From Actinoplanes philippinensis (GTDB lineage: Bacteria; Actinomycetota; Actinomycetes; Mycobacteriales; Micromonosporaceae): a stretch of 64,000 nucleotides of DNA. The notes beneath the pieces were generated by a model. It had not been told where the DNA came from. It saw only the letters and a program-made list of their open reading frames with translations, and ran no database searches. The first letter of the stretch is position 1. Each line of letters begins with the position of its first letter. The translations under genes were made by a program, and so were the position numbers. The stretch is taken from the NCBI RefSeq assembly GCF_900113015.1, contig NZ_FONV01000001.1:558001-622000 (forward strand). Direction: 5' to 3'. This document shows positions 8,917-18,360 of this stretch, piece by piece.

Positions 8917-11543
8917 GACAGCAACGTCGCACGGGTGATAAGCCGCATCGGGCATCGAGCCGACGGTCAGGTGGAGGAGATCAGCTAAATCAGGTTCTAC
9001 TCGCTGCGGCGGAGACCCTCAACGAATGGCGGAGTCTGCATCCGCGACGCAGGCCAGGGCGCGCCGTGTCGTGGCTCGTGCCGTCGTGGCCGTCCGGGCT
9101 GCTTCTATCCAGGTATGGCCAACGGCTGGCCGAAGGGCTCGTAGCTGATCGAGTGTTGCGGGAACACGCTCGGGCGAGGGTGGGACTCTCCCTGCTGACG
9201 CAAGACGACCGAACGACCCTTTTTGAACTTTCCCAGGCTGCTGCAGTTTCGATGTCGGGGGATTCCGATGACGACATATCAGGATCCGGTCATTCAGAGC
9301 GAGCGGTCGCCAGCATGTCACGACAGCTGATCGCTCGCGCCTTGCTCGATCCAAATGACGCCACCGCAGCAACGGGAGCCAGCCTCTTCCGTCGACTCCC
9401 CGTCGGTTCGACCGGTATGCCGTCCCAGCAGAACAGCGAGCCTTCCGGCGCAGGCGTGACCGCGGGTTTGCAATCTGAGTCTGCAGCTGCGCCAAGGGCC
9501 GGCCAAGGAAGGCTACCTAGGCAGCGTCAAGATTCGGACTCCCGGGAGCTGCGACGACTTGTCGGGACATCGGCAAAAGAGCTGACCCGTGCTCGCGCCG
9601 AGCTATCAAGCGCACAGGCCGAGGTTGAAGCGCTGAAAGCCACGTTGGTTCGTCTCACGCAAGAACGAGATCAGGCGCGTGCAAACCTCCCATCGCGGCA
9701 GCAGCGTCAGCGGCTCGAAAATGCGATCCAACTGGCCGCTGATCTTCGGAAGGCACGCAAGCAGTTGAGCGATCTGCGAGAGGAGCGTGTGGCGCAGAAA
9801 CGAGCTCATTCGGCACAGGTCGGCGAACTTGAGGATGCCGTTGCCGCTGCTCAGGCTGAGCGCGACAAGGCAACCGATGCACGCCACCGCCTGGAGGATC
9901 GACTCGGCGATCTACCAGGGCGAGCACACTATCTGCAGAATCTACTCAAAGGCCGGATATCTCGGCTCGAAGCGGACCTGGAAGATCTACCGCGGAATCA
10001 AGCTCGGACTCGCCTCGCACGGGAAGTCACCCAACTCCGTGAACTCTCTGAACACCTTGACCGGGTGCTACCAGCCACTGGTGTTGACAGCGACCCACAG
10101 ATAGGGACTGGTGCCGCGCAGGTAGCTACACACGAGGCAGCCGGCGCTCAGTCCGTCGATCGTGCCGAATATCGGCCAGTGGCGTACGCGAGTGCGGATC
10201 GCGGTCTACGGGTTGAAGTGCTTGGCGGCGGCCATGAGATCGGCGGGTCAGCGGTGCTTGTCGAGGCTGGTAGCACCCGAATACTCGTAGATGCTGGCGT
10301 TCGACCCAACGCCGACAGTCCTCGTCTGGCCGCACCGCCCCGTATCGCACGAGCCCAGGAAGGGCGGCTCGACGCAGTTGTCGTAACGCATGGACACAAC
10401 GACCATGCGGGATTCGTGCCGAAGGTGATTGCTGACCAACCGCGGGCGGCCACGATCTGCACACCTGCTACCGCTGCCCTCATGCCGGAGATGTGGGCCG
10501 ACGCTAAGAGGGTCATGGAACAGCAAGCGAACGACATGGCCGAATACGGGTGGTTGGCTCCGCTGTATGGAGAGCCTGAGGTGGAGGCTGCCGAGAAAAG
10601 CCTGCGCCCCCTCACCTATGGCCGCCCTCACAACATCAAAGATCTCACCATCCAGCTTTTCGACGCCGGTCACATCTTGGGAGCAGCCGGGGTAGTGATC
10701 ACAGCAGGCGATCAACGAGCTGTGATCACGGGCGACATTTACAACCTTCCCCAGCTGTCGGTCGGTAGCGCTCAGCTGCCGCCGAAGTTGGCTCGTGAGG
10801 CAGACCTTCTCGTGATCGAGTCGACCTACTGCGACCGTCGCCACCGTGATCGAGCTTTGCAGATCCAAGATTTCGTTCGTGCCATCGCGGAAGTCGTTGG
10901 CGGCGGCGGCAGGGTCTTGATTCCGGCGTTCGGGCTAGGCCGCGCCCAAGAAGTAGCACTCATGCTCCGACAGCAACTGCCCGATGTCCCTGTACTCGTG
11001 GACGGCCTCGCCAGGGCAATCAGCGACATCTATGAACGCGAAGCGCACCTGGACATCTTCGGTGGCAACGTTCAACGCGTCGACAACCGGCAGCGCTCGC
11101 GACTCATGCAAACGTTCCAAACGGGCGTCGTGATCACCACATCAGGCATGCTGACCGGCGGTTTCGCAGTGCCCTGGGCACAGCAGATCCTGCCCGACCC
11201 TCACTCGGCACTGTTTGTATGCGGCTATCAGGACGAGGAATCTGCCGGCCGCGCACTGCAACGACTCGCCGAACGAGACGATCCGACCGTTCCGGCGACT
11301 CTGCCGCTCCAAACCCAAGATGGACCAGTCGCGGTTCCCGTCGCGGCGCGCGTCGAAACCTACAGCCTCAGCGCTCATGCTGACCGGGACGGTCTGACCG
11401 AGATCATTGATGAGCTGGCGCCAGCGCGGACGATGCTCGTGCATGGGCTCGGGCGCGAACAAAAGAAATTTCGCGAGACCCTAGAGCGCGCACGCGGTAG
11501 GCGCACTGTACGCAACGATCTGCCGTGGAGCGGTTTGGCATGA
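8913..11543 (+). CDS. coiled-coil + beta-CASP metallo-beta-lactamase nuclease (RNase J/CPSF-like)
   Basis: An 876-residue protein. Residues ~30-120 form an unrecognised helical domain, ~215-410 are coiled coil (SSAQAEVEALKATLVRLTQERDQA; RKARKQLSDLREERVAQKRAH), and ~440-860 are a metallo-beta-lactamase/beta-CASP domain: HxHxDH at H493-G-H495-N-D497-H498, H587 in GHILGAAG, D608 in GDIY, ESTYCDRRHRD, SAHAD at H822 and H844 in LVHGLG. Metal-binding residues are all present, so an active Zn-dependent endo/exonuclease is likely (families: RNase J, CPSF-73, Pso2). RNase J itself has no long N-terminal coiled coil. It is the first large gene of the DISARM-like operon and overlaps the next gene by ATGA, so it probably supplies the nuclease of the system in place of the missing PLD protein. 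Confidence 0.85.
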   Translation: MRQQRRTGDKPHRASSRRSGGGDQLNQVLLAAAETLNEWRSLHPRRRPGRAVSWLVPSWPSGLLLSRYGQRLAEGLVADRVLREHARARVGLSLLTQDDRTTLFELSQAAAVSMSGDSDDDISGSGHSERAVASMSRQLIARALLDPNDATAATGASLFRRLPVGSTGMPSQQNSEPSGAGVTAGLQSESAAAPRAGQGRLPRQRQDSDSRELRRLVGTSAKELTRARAELSSAQAEVEALKATLVRLTQERDQARANLPSRQQRQRLENAIQLAADLRKARKQLSDLREERVAQKRAHSAQVGELEDAVAAAQAERDKATDARHRLEDRLGDLPGRAHYLQNLLKGRISRLEADLEDLPRNQARTRLAREVTQLRELSEHLDRVLPATGVDSDPQIGTGAAQVATHEAAGAQSVDRAEYRPVAYASADRGLRVEVLGGGHEIGGSAVLVEAGSTRILVDAGVRPNADSPRLAAPPRIARAQEGRLDAVVVTHGHNDHAGFVPKVIADQPRAATICTPATAALMPEMWADAKRVMEQQANDMAEYGWLAPLYGEPEVEAAEKSLRPLTYGRPHNIKDLTIQLFDAGHILGAAGVVITAGDQRAVITGDIYNLPQLSVGSAQLPPKLAREADLLVIESTYCDRRHRDRALQIQDFVRAIAEVVGGGGRVLIPAFGLGRAQEVALMLRQQLPDVPVLVDGLARAISDIYEREAHLDIFGGNVQRVDNRQRSRLMQTFQTGVVITTSGMLTGGFAVPWAQQILPDPHSALFVCGYQDEESAGRALQRLAERDDPTVPATLPLQTQDGPVAVPVAARVETYSLSAHADRDGLTEIIDELAPARTMLVHGLGREQKKFRETLERARGRRTVRNDLPWSGLA

Positions 11544-14332
11544 CCACTCGGGCTGCCGGATCGAACGTCCCCGACTCCAGCGACGACCCGCCCGCACCAG
11601 GGAACGGATCGTCGGAGAATCCCGACCGAGCGGCACGGCGATGGGCAGCTCCGCCAGAAACGGCCCTAGGGTACGCACGCCGCTCTGCTCGGTTCATTCC
11701 GCTGATCCAAGCATGGACCTTGGCTGGTCCTGAGCGCGCGGCCTTGACCGTGGCAGAACGCGACCTCCTCGTCGCCATCCAGCTCAGCGTTCGCCGCAAG
11801 ACGAATCTACTTATCCGACTGCCAGGCGGAATTCACCGTCTTCCCTTACTGGCCGCTGTGATGATCGCCGCAGAGACGCTTCACCTCCCCCAGGGGGAAC
11901 TGAGTCGCATCTCGGGTACAGAACCGCCACCAGGCCCAGTGGCATTAGTTACCCCGCGACTGGTCCGGCGCGCCGAGCTGGACCGACTCGATGTTTCCTC
12001 GGCGCCTGTCGCACCGGCTCTTCACCCTCACCGACTTCGCGGAGATGGTCTCGCCTCGCCTTTACGTGGCGGCAAGCCGTGCCTGGTGACCGGTGCGGCG
12101 CGGCTATTGTTCGTCTCCCCGGCAAGCGGATTTCCACCGGTTGTCGGCATGGGACCGCGCGTGGTTATCATCGATGCCTCAGCCGAGCCGGGCAATGACT
12201 GGATAGCTGCCGCGAGCAACTGGGCTGCCGCACATCAGAGCCTTGTCATTACTGTCCTCGACCTACACGAAGAAGTCAGCACCCGCTTTCCCGTCGCGAG
12301 TCGTGAGGGCGGATGTGAAAGTGCAGAAACGGCCGGTAGCCACAACACTTGGATCGCAGATTGGCCGTGGCTCGGAGCAACAAGCGATCGCCTCGCTGGA
12401 GGGCCACCGGGGCTCTCCAGCGGCGGACCTCGCCGCGTACCGGCCGGCAAGCGAGGACAGGCGCACCTGCTCGCAGTGGACGATGTCAGCCTCTCAGGGT
12501 TAGCTGAGGTCCGGGAGCGGCTACGGCGCCTTCGCGACCCGCGCGGAGGACCGGCACCATGGCCAGTCTGTCGGGCGGCTCGTCTCGCCCGCCTGCTGAC
12601 AGAGTTGCCTACTCGGACTGCCGACTACGATCGCGTCGCACCACGACATGGCGGCCGGACACTCCGGCGCTTCCTCGACGACGTCCTCGACGCAGACAGC
12701 CGCAACGACTTCCCCGCGTCGTGGCGCGCCCGCGTTGCCGCGGAATGGGGCGCGGTCCGCGTCGCCCTTGTGGCCGTTTACGACGCCCTATCTGAGCACA
12801 ATCCAGTCACCGACATTATCGCGGATCTGGTGGAAGACGCCGCGCGTCGCGGGCAGCAACTAGACGTTGTATGTGGTTCGCGCACCGCCCGGGACGCCCT
12901 CACAGGACGGCTCGTCAGCATCGGCTCGTTGCCAATCCACGACACACCGCCGGCAACCATCCGCAGCATCAACATGATCGATGCGGCCGGCTCGCACCAG
13001 TCGACACTGTTGATCGGCGTTCCCGCAGTGGCCTGGCGCCGCCGACTTGCGGCCGCAGACATCGGCCAGCTCATCGTTGTGGGACGGCGCGGCGACGAGG
13101 GGAGGCTCTACCAAGCGCTCCGCGGCGCCTTCGAGACTCCAAGTCGTCGGACCTCCCTCGATACTCGGTGCGCGACGCTGGCAGCACTGACCGAAGTCCC
13201 TGCCGACGAGGACGAACTCGACGGCTGGGAACTGAATCTTCGTCTCACCACGCAGGCGATCGCCCATGACCGTGATGCCCCCGTGAGCCTGCCGGATCAC
13301 CGAGCGCTCCTAGCTGCAGCCATGAACGAACCAGACCACGATGTCGACCTGGACATCGTCGGTCTTGAAACAGAATGGGACGACGCGCCCGGCCTTGATG
13401 ATCAGGATGGTCCGGTGCGGGGCCGCTCCGTGGTCGCTGTTCCTGTTGTGGTTCAGTCAACGGCTGATGAAAAGCGCATCCAACCTGCCACCGTCTTTCT
13501 GCTCGCGTTGGCGACACGTGTGCAACGCCTTCGCGATGACCGAATTCGCCTCGTCCCTATCACCGAGATTACGGCGGGGATGACGCTCATTGGAATATCG
13601 GAGCCTGAACGTCGGTCTCTCTTCGAGCGCATTCGCCCCACGCTAGCCGACCAACGGCCGCAGGTTGTCGATCTTCTGTTGCAACTGTGGCGGGTTGCGC
13701 TCAACGACGCCTTGGCCATCAGCGGATCAGCCGTCGACCTAGCCGAACGACTCACCGCTCTGGGCGCCGACATCACGTCATCCGCGGTCGCTCAGTGGGC
13801 GGACACGAGCCGCATCGGGCCGATTGATCCACGAAATGTCGCACGGATCGGCTCGATAGCCGGCAGCGCAGTCGTTGCCGGAGAAGCCGCGCGCATAGCT
13901 GCCGTGATGCGCGCTGTTCGCATTCACCATTCCACTGTCGGCGCGGCTCTTGTCAAGCTCGCGCGGTGGCATGCCGACGGTGATCAGAACGCTTTGGATC
14001 ATGTGGCCGAGACCCTTGGGCCCGACATCGCTGAAGTCGCGGCAGAGCTGACCGCCTGGAAGGTCATCGCAGTCGGAGAGGCTGTACGAGCACCCGTGTC
14101 GGGGCTCCGGCGGCCCTGGAGCCTCGCGGAGGCTGCCCGATTGACCAGGCCAATCGGCGATCGAGGCAATGCTGGGGATGCGTCTGACAACCCTGCCACC
14201 GCGACCTCGTCTCGTCGAGCCGACCTCCGCCATGGCATAGCCATACCTGAGCAGGAGGACGAGGGTTATCCGGTAGCTGACAAGGACCAGACCGGCTCAT
14301 TCACTTTCACGGTTCCGAGTACCGACGTCTGA
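11540..14332 (+). CDS. large degenerate helicase-like protein in drmE position
   Basis: A 930-residue protein starting at the ATG that overlaps the previous stop (ATGA). The order of segments looks like a two-domain helicase that has lost catalysis: RKTNLLIRLPGGIHRLPLLAAVM sits where a Walker A would be but lacks GxGKT/S, GPVALVTPRLVRRAELDRL resembles motif Ia, RVVIIDASAEPGND occupies the motif II position, and a second half has STLLIGVPAVAWRRRLAAADIGQLIVVGRRGDEGRLYQAL resembling motifs V-VI. I cannot assign a family. Position immediately before drmA-like matches drmE of class 2 DISARM, a protein of unknown function; homology to DrmE is unproven. The C-terminus (residues ~880-930) is acidic and probably disordered. 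Confidence 0.6.
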   Translation: MTTRAAGSNVPDSSDDPPAPGNGSSENPDRAARRWAAPPETALGYARRSARFIPLIQAWTLAGPERAALTVAERDLLVAIQLSVRRKTNLLIRLPGGIHRLPLLAAVMIAAETLHLPQGELSRISGTEPPPGPVALVTPRLVRRAELDRLDVSSAPVAPALHPHRLRGDGLASPLRGGKPCLVTGAARLLFVSPASGFPPVVGMGPRVVIIDASAEPGNDWIAAASNWAAAHQSLVITVLDLHEEVSTRFPVASREGGCESAETAGSHNTWIADWPWLGATSDRLAGGPPGLSSGGPRRVPAGKRGQAHLLAVDDVSLSGLAEVRERLRRLRDPRGGPAPWPVCRAARLARLLTELPTRTADYDRVAPRHGGRTLRRFLDDVLDADSRNDFPASWRARVAAEWGAVRVALVAVYDALSEHNPVTDIIADLVEDAARRGQQLDVVCGSRTARDALTGRLVSIGSLPIHDTPPATIRSINMIDAAGSHQSTLLIGVPAVAWRRRLAAADIGQLIVVGRRGDEGRLYQALRGAFETPSRRTSLDTRCATLAALTEVPADEDELDGWELNLRLTTQAIAHDRDAPVSLPDHRALLAAAMNEPDHDVDLDIVGLETEWDDAPGLDDQDGPVRGRSVVAVPVVVQSTADEKRIQPATVFLLALATRVQRLRDDRIRLVPITEITAGMTLIGISEPERRSLFERIRPTLADQRPQVVDLLLQLWRVALNDALAISGSAVDLAERLTALGADITSSAVAQWADTSRIGPIDPRNVARIGSIAGSAVVAGEAARIAAVMRAVRIHHSTVGAALVKLARWHADGDQNALDHVAETLGPDIAEVAAELTAWKVIAVGEAVRAPVSGLRRPWSLAEAARLTRPIGDRGNAGDASDNPATATSSRRADLRHGIAIPEQEDEGYPVADKDQTGSFTFTVPSTDV

Positions 14333-14375
14333 CTGATAGAACAAGGTCGCGTGACGCGGCACCAACTCGATCATC

Positions 14376-14380
14376 TGGAG
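14376..14380 (+). promoter_or_regulatory. ribosome binding site TGGAG deciding the drmA-like GTG start
   Basis: TGGAG seven bases before GTG 14388. The same TGGAG plus seven bases plus GTG arrangement occurs before the drmB-like gene at 18361, supporting both starts. Confidence 0.7.
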
Positions 14381-14387
14381 TACGCCT

Positions 14388-17300
14388 GTGACCGTCAACC
14401 CGCGAAACCTCGACTCCGAACTCCGTCCAGGCGATCAACGAACACGCATCGGACCCGAGGAATCCATGACGACAGCAGGCGCCACATCGGAAATGCCGAC
14501 GACATCAGATGCGACTAGGCACGCACACCGAGTCGCTGCCCACGCCGACCAGGAACGACTCGTACGCCGATTCATCGACGTATCACATCAACGGCTTGCC
14601 GGTCGCGATCCAGGTGCACGCCGCCTGCGTTCTCGCCAGCCGAGAGAGCGTGTCGTTCTCGGCGTCCTGGCCCCGCAGGACCCTCCGGTCGTTGATCAGC
14701 CTGTAATGGCCCAGGATCTGCCAGCCGAGCCGGGTGTACCTGTCGACCAATTGCCCGCCAGCGAGTTTGGCCTGACCTGCCTCGTCGAGCCGAGTGAGAA
14801 GTACCTCACCATCGACGTCAAGCTGCATGTCGCTCTCTATCTACAGCACTTTCCGACGTACGACGAACAGCTCGAGCACGCGGCTCTCGTCGCCAGCATC
14901 GAGCGAGAGCCGGAGGAGGCGTCAGCCGCATCGTTGCCGGACGCGCGCGAAGACGATCAGATTGTTGAAGATCACCAGCCCGAGGGCCGGGCCGGGACCG
15001 GCGAAGAAATCATGGCTAGCCCAGAGTCCCTACTGCCGGGATCAGACAGAGCGGCAGCGCACGTCGAGTTCGTTGTTGACTCACGGTCAAAGAGACGCAA
15101 GAAGGAGGCCAGCGATCCGACCCTCCTTGTCTACGAACGCTACGACGTGAACGCGACGATCCAGCTGACCGTTCCGGTGCCGCAGAGCAGCATTCCGGTG
15201 ACCATGGATGATCAAGGCGCCATTCGTTCGGCTGTCGAGCATGCGCTCGGCGGGCGTAAGGCCTCTGCCGCTGGGCCAATGGCAGCCAAATCTGCCGGCG
15301 GACCGTACCGTCTGCTCGACAGCGCCGGTCAACGTATACCGCGCGCTGCCATGAGTGATTCCGAGACATTCGACGCGTGGCTCACCGCCCACGGCGACAC
15401 AGGCTGGACAGCCCCGACCGCCGCTCCAGAGTTCTCAGCGACAGCCCACCGCGATCCGACCGGCCGCATCCGGCTGGCGCTCACCCTGTCTAACACCGCT
15501 GTCCGCGCGCCCAGGGATCGCGGCTTCCTCCCCGAAGTATCTGTCTATGACGCGAGCTTCGAGGCAACGATCGCCGGCGGTCAGCTAAGGAACATGGGAT
15601 ACCGCATCGTCGACGCTGACTACCGCATCGCGCCGGAGGTTTACGCCCATGGTCGATTTTGCTGTCTCGACGACGACGCGTCCGATCCGGCCGTTGGCCG
15701 CCTCGTCACCACCGCCTTCCCGACCTTCCGGCAGGCCGTGTACGAATCCCGCCCCGATCTGGAACCTACGTTTAAAGATCTTGCACACGATCCTGTACCG
15801 GTTCTCACGCGTATCGCAGACCACATGCAAGGTTTTCTCGATCAATGGAACGGGTACCTCGACGGCGCGCCACCCCTCACCGACGAGGCGATTGAACAAT
15901 GCCGGTCGGACCGCGACGCGTTCGCGGATGAACGTCGGCGCTTCGTCGCTGGCATCGGCCTCATCGAGTCGGATCTGAGCAGCCCAAACCCGAGCGGAAT
16001 CGGCCTCGCATTCCGTTGGATGAACCAGGCGATGCGCCGCATGGATGCTCCCGGTGGTGTTTACACGCCATCCGGTCCTCCCACCGTGCGTGGCTGGCGA
16101 CTGTTCCAAATCGTATTTATTGTGCTCCACCTGTCCGCCCTTGCGGCCCGTGAACCATCCGGCGAAGCCCTCCGAGACGAGCTGAACCACGCGGATGTCC
16201 TTTGGTTCCCGACTGGCGGCGGCAAGAGCGCAGCGCTCTACGGCATCACCGCAACCGCCATGTTCTACGACAGGTTACGCGGGAAGAGCTTCGGCACCAC
16301 CAGTATCATCCGGTTTCCCCTACGGATGCTTTCCGTTCAGCAACTCGACCGCATCCTCCGGTTGATCGTGTGCTGCGAACTCGTCCGTTCGCTCTACCAT
16401 GATCGCCCGCGTGATACGAACATTGGCGGCACTTGGGACCTCGGGGAACCGTTCGAACTGGGATACTTCGTTGGACGCAGCAACACCCCTAACCGGCTGA
16501 CGGATCCAAACGACTCGAAGTGGCGGGACATCACCGCCATGGCGAAGCAAAACGCCTCTTGGCGGCGCGAAAATGTAGTTCTTCCAGCCTGCCCGTACTG
16601 CGGTTGCGAACAAGTCGCGCTGCGGCCCGATACAGAAAAAATCCGTCTCCGCCACGCTTGCCCTAATTGTGGCCGAGACCTGCCCGTGTCGATCACCGAC
16701 GACGAAGTTTACCGCTACCTGCCGACGATCGTCGTCGCCACCGTAGACAAGCTAGCGACCATCGCCTTCAATCCGCACTTCTCACATCTGACCCACGGCC
16801 CCGCCCGCCGATGCCCGGACCACGGATTCGTCACATTTACCCAAGGCAGCCGAAGCGACCCGCGGTGTCTTGCTCGCAATCATTGTGACCGAAAACCACG
16901 AGAATGGAGTTCTGTCCGATCGCACGACCCGGCCCCGGCGCTCGTGATCCAGGACGAACTACACCTTCTCGCCGAGGAACTTGGCACCTTCGCTGCCCAC
17001 TACGAGACTCTTTGGCAGCATCTATGCCGCACCGGATCAGGACTCCCCAGCAAGGTTCTGGCCGCAACGGCGACCATCAGCGATTACGCCAACCAGGTAC
17101 GACAGCTGTACGCACTGCGGCCGCGCCGGTTCCCGAGCGAAGGCTGGATCGACGGGGAGTCCTTCTACGCTCGCCGACACGATGACCTGACGCGACGCAT
17201 CTTCGTTGGTGCCTTGCCGTCGCTCATGGACACCAGCACGTTCTCGCTTGTCAGCGGTGACGCGGTGCGCCGCGAGCTGGAACGGCTGCGCGGCCTGGAC

Positions 17301-18305
17301 CCAGGCGAGGTCATTTCAGAACTCGGCCTCACCACCGTCACACCGGACAGGATAGACGAATGGCTGTTCGCCTATGAACTCCAGCTCTACTACGTCAACC
17401 GGAAGACCGACGCGGACCGAGTCCTCACCTACGCCTCCCGTGTCGGCGCGGATGCGGACCCAGCGCCGTTCCAGGCACAACGTCTCACCGGAGCGAACCG
17501 GCTCGCCGAGATCAGCGAAGTCATCCGCCGCGTCGAACGGGAAACGACCGCCACACCCGCAGGTCGCCGCCTTGCCGTGATCGCAGGCACCAGCCTCGTC
17601 AGTCATGGCGTCGACCTCGCCCGGCTCAACGTTCAATTCGTGCTCGGGATGCCGTCAACATTGGCCTACTACGTACAGGCGACCTCCCGCGCCGGACGAT
17701 CGCAGGTCGGCCTCATTTTCACCGCCCTGAACCGATACCACCTCCGCGACCGCAGCGTATTCCATTTCTTCGATCCAACGCACCGGCACGTCAACGCTCT
17801 CGTCGAACCCGTCGCGCTCAACCGATTCAGCCTCCACGGACCACGAAAGACCACCAGCGGTCTCCTCGCGGCCCTGCTGCTCAACGAGGTTGGGCGTGAC
17901 TCAAACGCCCAAGGCGCTGTCGGGGCTACACCCGTCGACTTCGGCAAGGCAGCACATGCCGAAGCATGGCTGGCCGCCGCCGGCGAAGCCGGCGAACTAC
18001 GCCTACGGGAATCTGTGTACCGGGCGTTCGGGCTGCGTAGCGAGGTGTTGGACTCCGTCGTCGCCGAAAGCTTCCAAAGACGTGTCGACCATGCGCTCGA
18101 CGAGCTATTCGCGTCGCTGTCCGGCACCGACCCTCAGCTGCAACGACGGCTACGGCCGCGGCCCCCCACGAGCTTCCGAGACATCGACGCTCCGGCGGAA
18201 TTCAGCGCGCTTGGAGGAATCGCCTCACGGATGCTCACGATGCTCGGCGGCGACGACTCCAACGACGACCTGCCAGACATGGCCGACGAATACGGCAACA
18301 CCTAA
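14388..18305 (+). CDS. drmA: DrmA-like SF2 helicase
   Basis: A 1305-residue helicase. Motif I is WFPTGGGKSAALYGI (K613), motif II the unusual DELH (IQDELHLLAEELGTFAAHYE, D856), motif III LAATATI and motif VI QATSRAGR (Q1097-R1104). A four-cysteine zinc knuckle (C735, C738, C758, C761) lies between motifs I and II. WFPTGGGK and QDELHL are characteristic of the helicases paired with DUF1998 proteins in DISARM. The first ~250 residues are low in recognisable structure. GTG start is set by the TGGAG seven bases upstream. In DISARM, DrmA and DrmB form a complex that recognises invading DNA; the neighbours here fit that. A non-DISARM DUF1998-type helicase pair is the alternative. Confidence 0.85.
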   Translation: MTVNPRNLDSELRPGDQRTRIGPEESMTTAGATSEMPTTSDATRHAHRVAAHADQERLVRRFIDVSHQRLAGRDPGARRLRSRQPRERVVLGVLAPQDPPVVDQPVMAQDLPAEPGVPVDQLPASEFGLTCLVEPSEKYLTIDVKLHVALYLQHFPTYDEQLEHAALVASIEREPEEASAASLPDAREDDQIVEDHQPEGRAGTGEEIMASPESLLPGSDRAAAHVEFVVDSRSKRRKKEASDPTLLVYERYDVNATIQLTVPVPQSSIPVTMDDQGAIRSAVEHALGGRKASAAGPMAAKSAGGPYRLLDSAGQRIPRAAMSDSETFDAWLTAHGDTGWTAPTAAPEFSATAHRDPTGRIRLALTLSNTAVRAPRDRGFLPEVSVYDASFEATIAGGQLRNMGYRIVDADYRIAPEVYAHGRFCCLDDDASDPAVGRLVTTAFPTFRQAVYESRPDLEPTFKDLAHDPVPVLTRIADHMQGFLDQWNGYLDGAPPLTDEAIEQCRSDRDAFADERRRFVAGIGLIESDLSSPNPSGIGLAFRWMNQAMRRMDAPGGVYTPSGPPTVRGWRLFQIVFIVLHLSALAAREPSGEALRDELNHADVLWFPTGGGKSAALYGITATAMFYDRLRGKSFGTTSIIRFPLRMLSVQQLDRILRLIVCCELVRSLYHDRPRDTNIGGTWDLGEPFELGYFVGRSNTPNRLTDPNDSKWRDITAMAKQNASWRRENVVLPACPYCGCEQVALRPDTEKIRLRHACPNCGRDLPVSITDDEVYRYLPTIVVATVDKLATIAFNPHFSHLTHGPARRCPDHGFVTFTQGSRSDPRCLARNHCDRKPREWSSVRSHDPAPALVIQDELHLLAEELGTFAAHYETLWQHLCRTGSGLPSKVLAATATISDYANQVRQLYALRPRRFPSEGWIDGESFYARRHDDLTRRIFVGALPSLMDTSTFSLVSGDAVRRELERLRGLDPGEVISELGLTTVTPDRIDEWLFAYELQLYYVNRKTDADRVLTYASRVGADADPAPFQAQRLTGANRLAEISEVIRRVERETTATPAGRRLAVIAGTSLVSHGVDLARLNVQFVLGMPSTLAYYVQATSRAGRSQVGLIFTALNRYHLRDRSVFHFFDPTHRHVNALVEPVALNRFSLHGPRKTTSGLLAALLLNEVGRDSNAQGAVGATPVDFGKAAHAEAWLAAAGEAGELRLRESVYRAFGLRSEVLDSVVAESFQRRVDHALDELFASLSGTDPQLQRRLRPRPPTSFRDIDAPAEFSALGGIASRMLTMLGGDDSNDDLPDMADEYGNT

Positions 18306-18348
18306 TCCGATAGCCCAGCCTGCGGCTGGCCCACCTGCGACAGATTCC

Positions 18349-18353
18349 TGGAG
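18349..18353 (+). promoter_or_regulatory. ribosome binding site TGGAG deciding the drmB-like GTG start
   Basis: TGGAG seven bases before GTG 18361. The frame is open upstream into the helicase gene from 17890, but that part runs out of frame with the helicase and lacks a binding site, so 18361 is taken as the start. Confidence 0.75.
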
Positions 18354-18360
18354 CCATACA

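Noticed and set aside
8913..11543. Housekeeping RNase J
   Set aside because: Extra ~440 N-terminal residues with a coiled coil, island location and coupling to drmE/drmA-like genes argue for a dedicated defence protein.
17890..18360. Longer N-terminus of the drmB-like protein
   Set aside because: It would overlap the helicase gene out of frame and has no binding site; TGGAG seven bases before GTG 18361 fits the start better.
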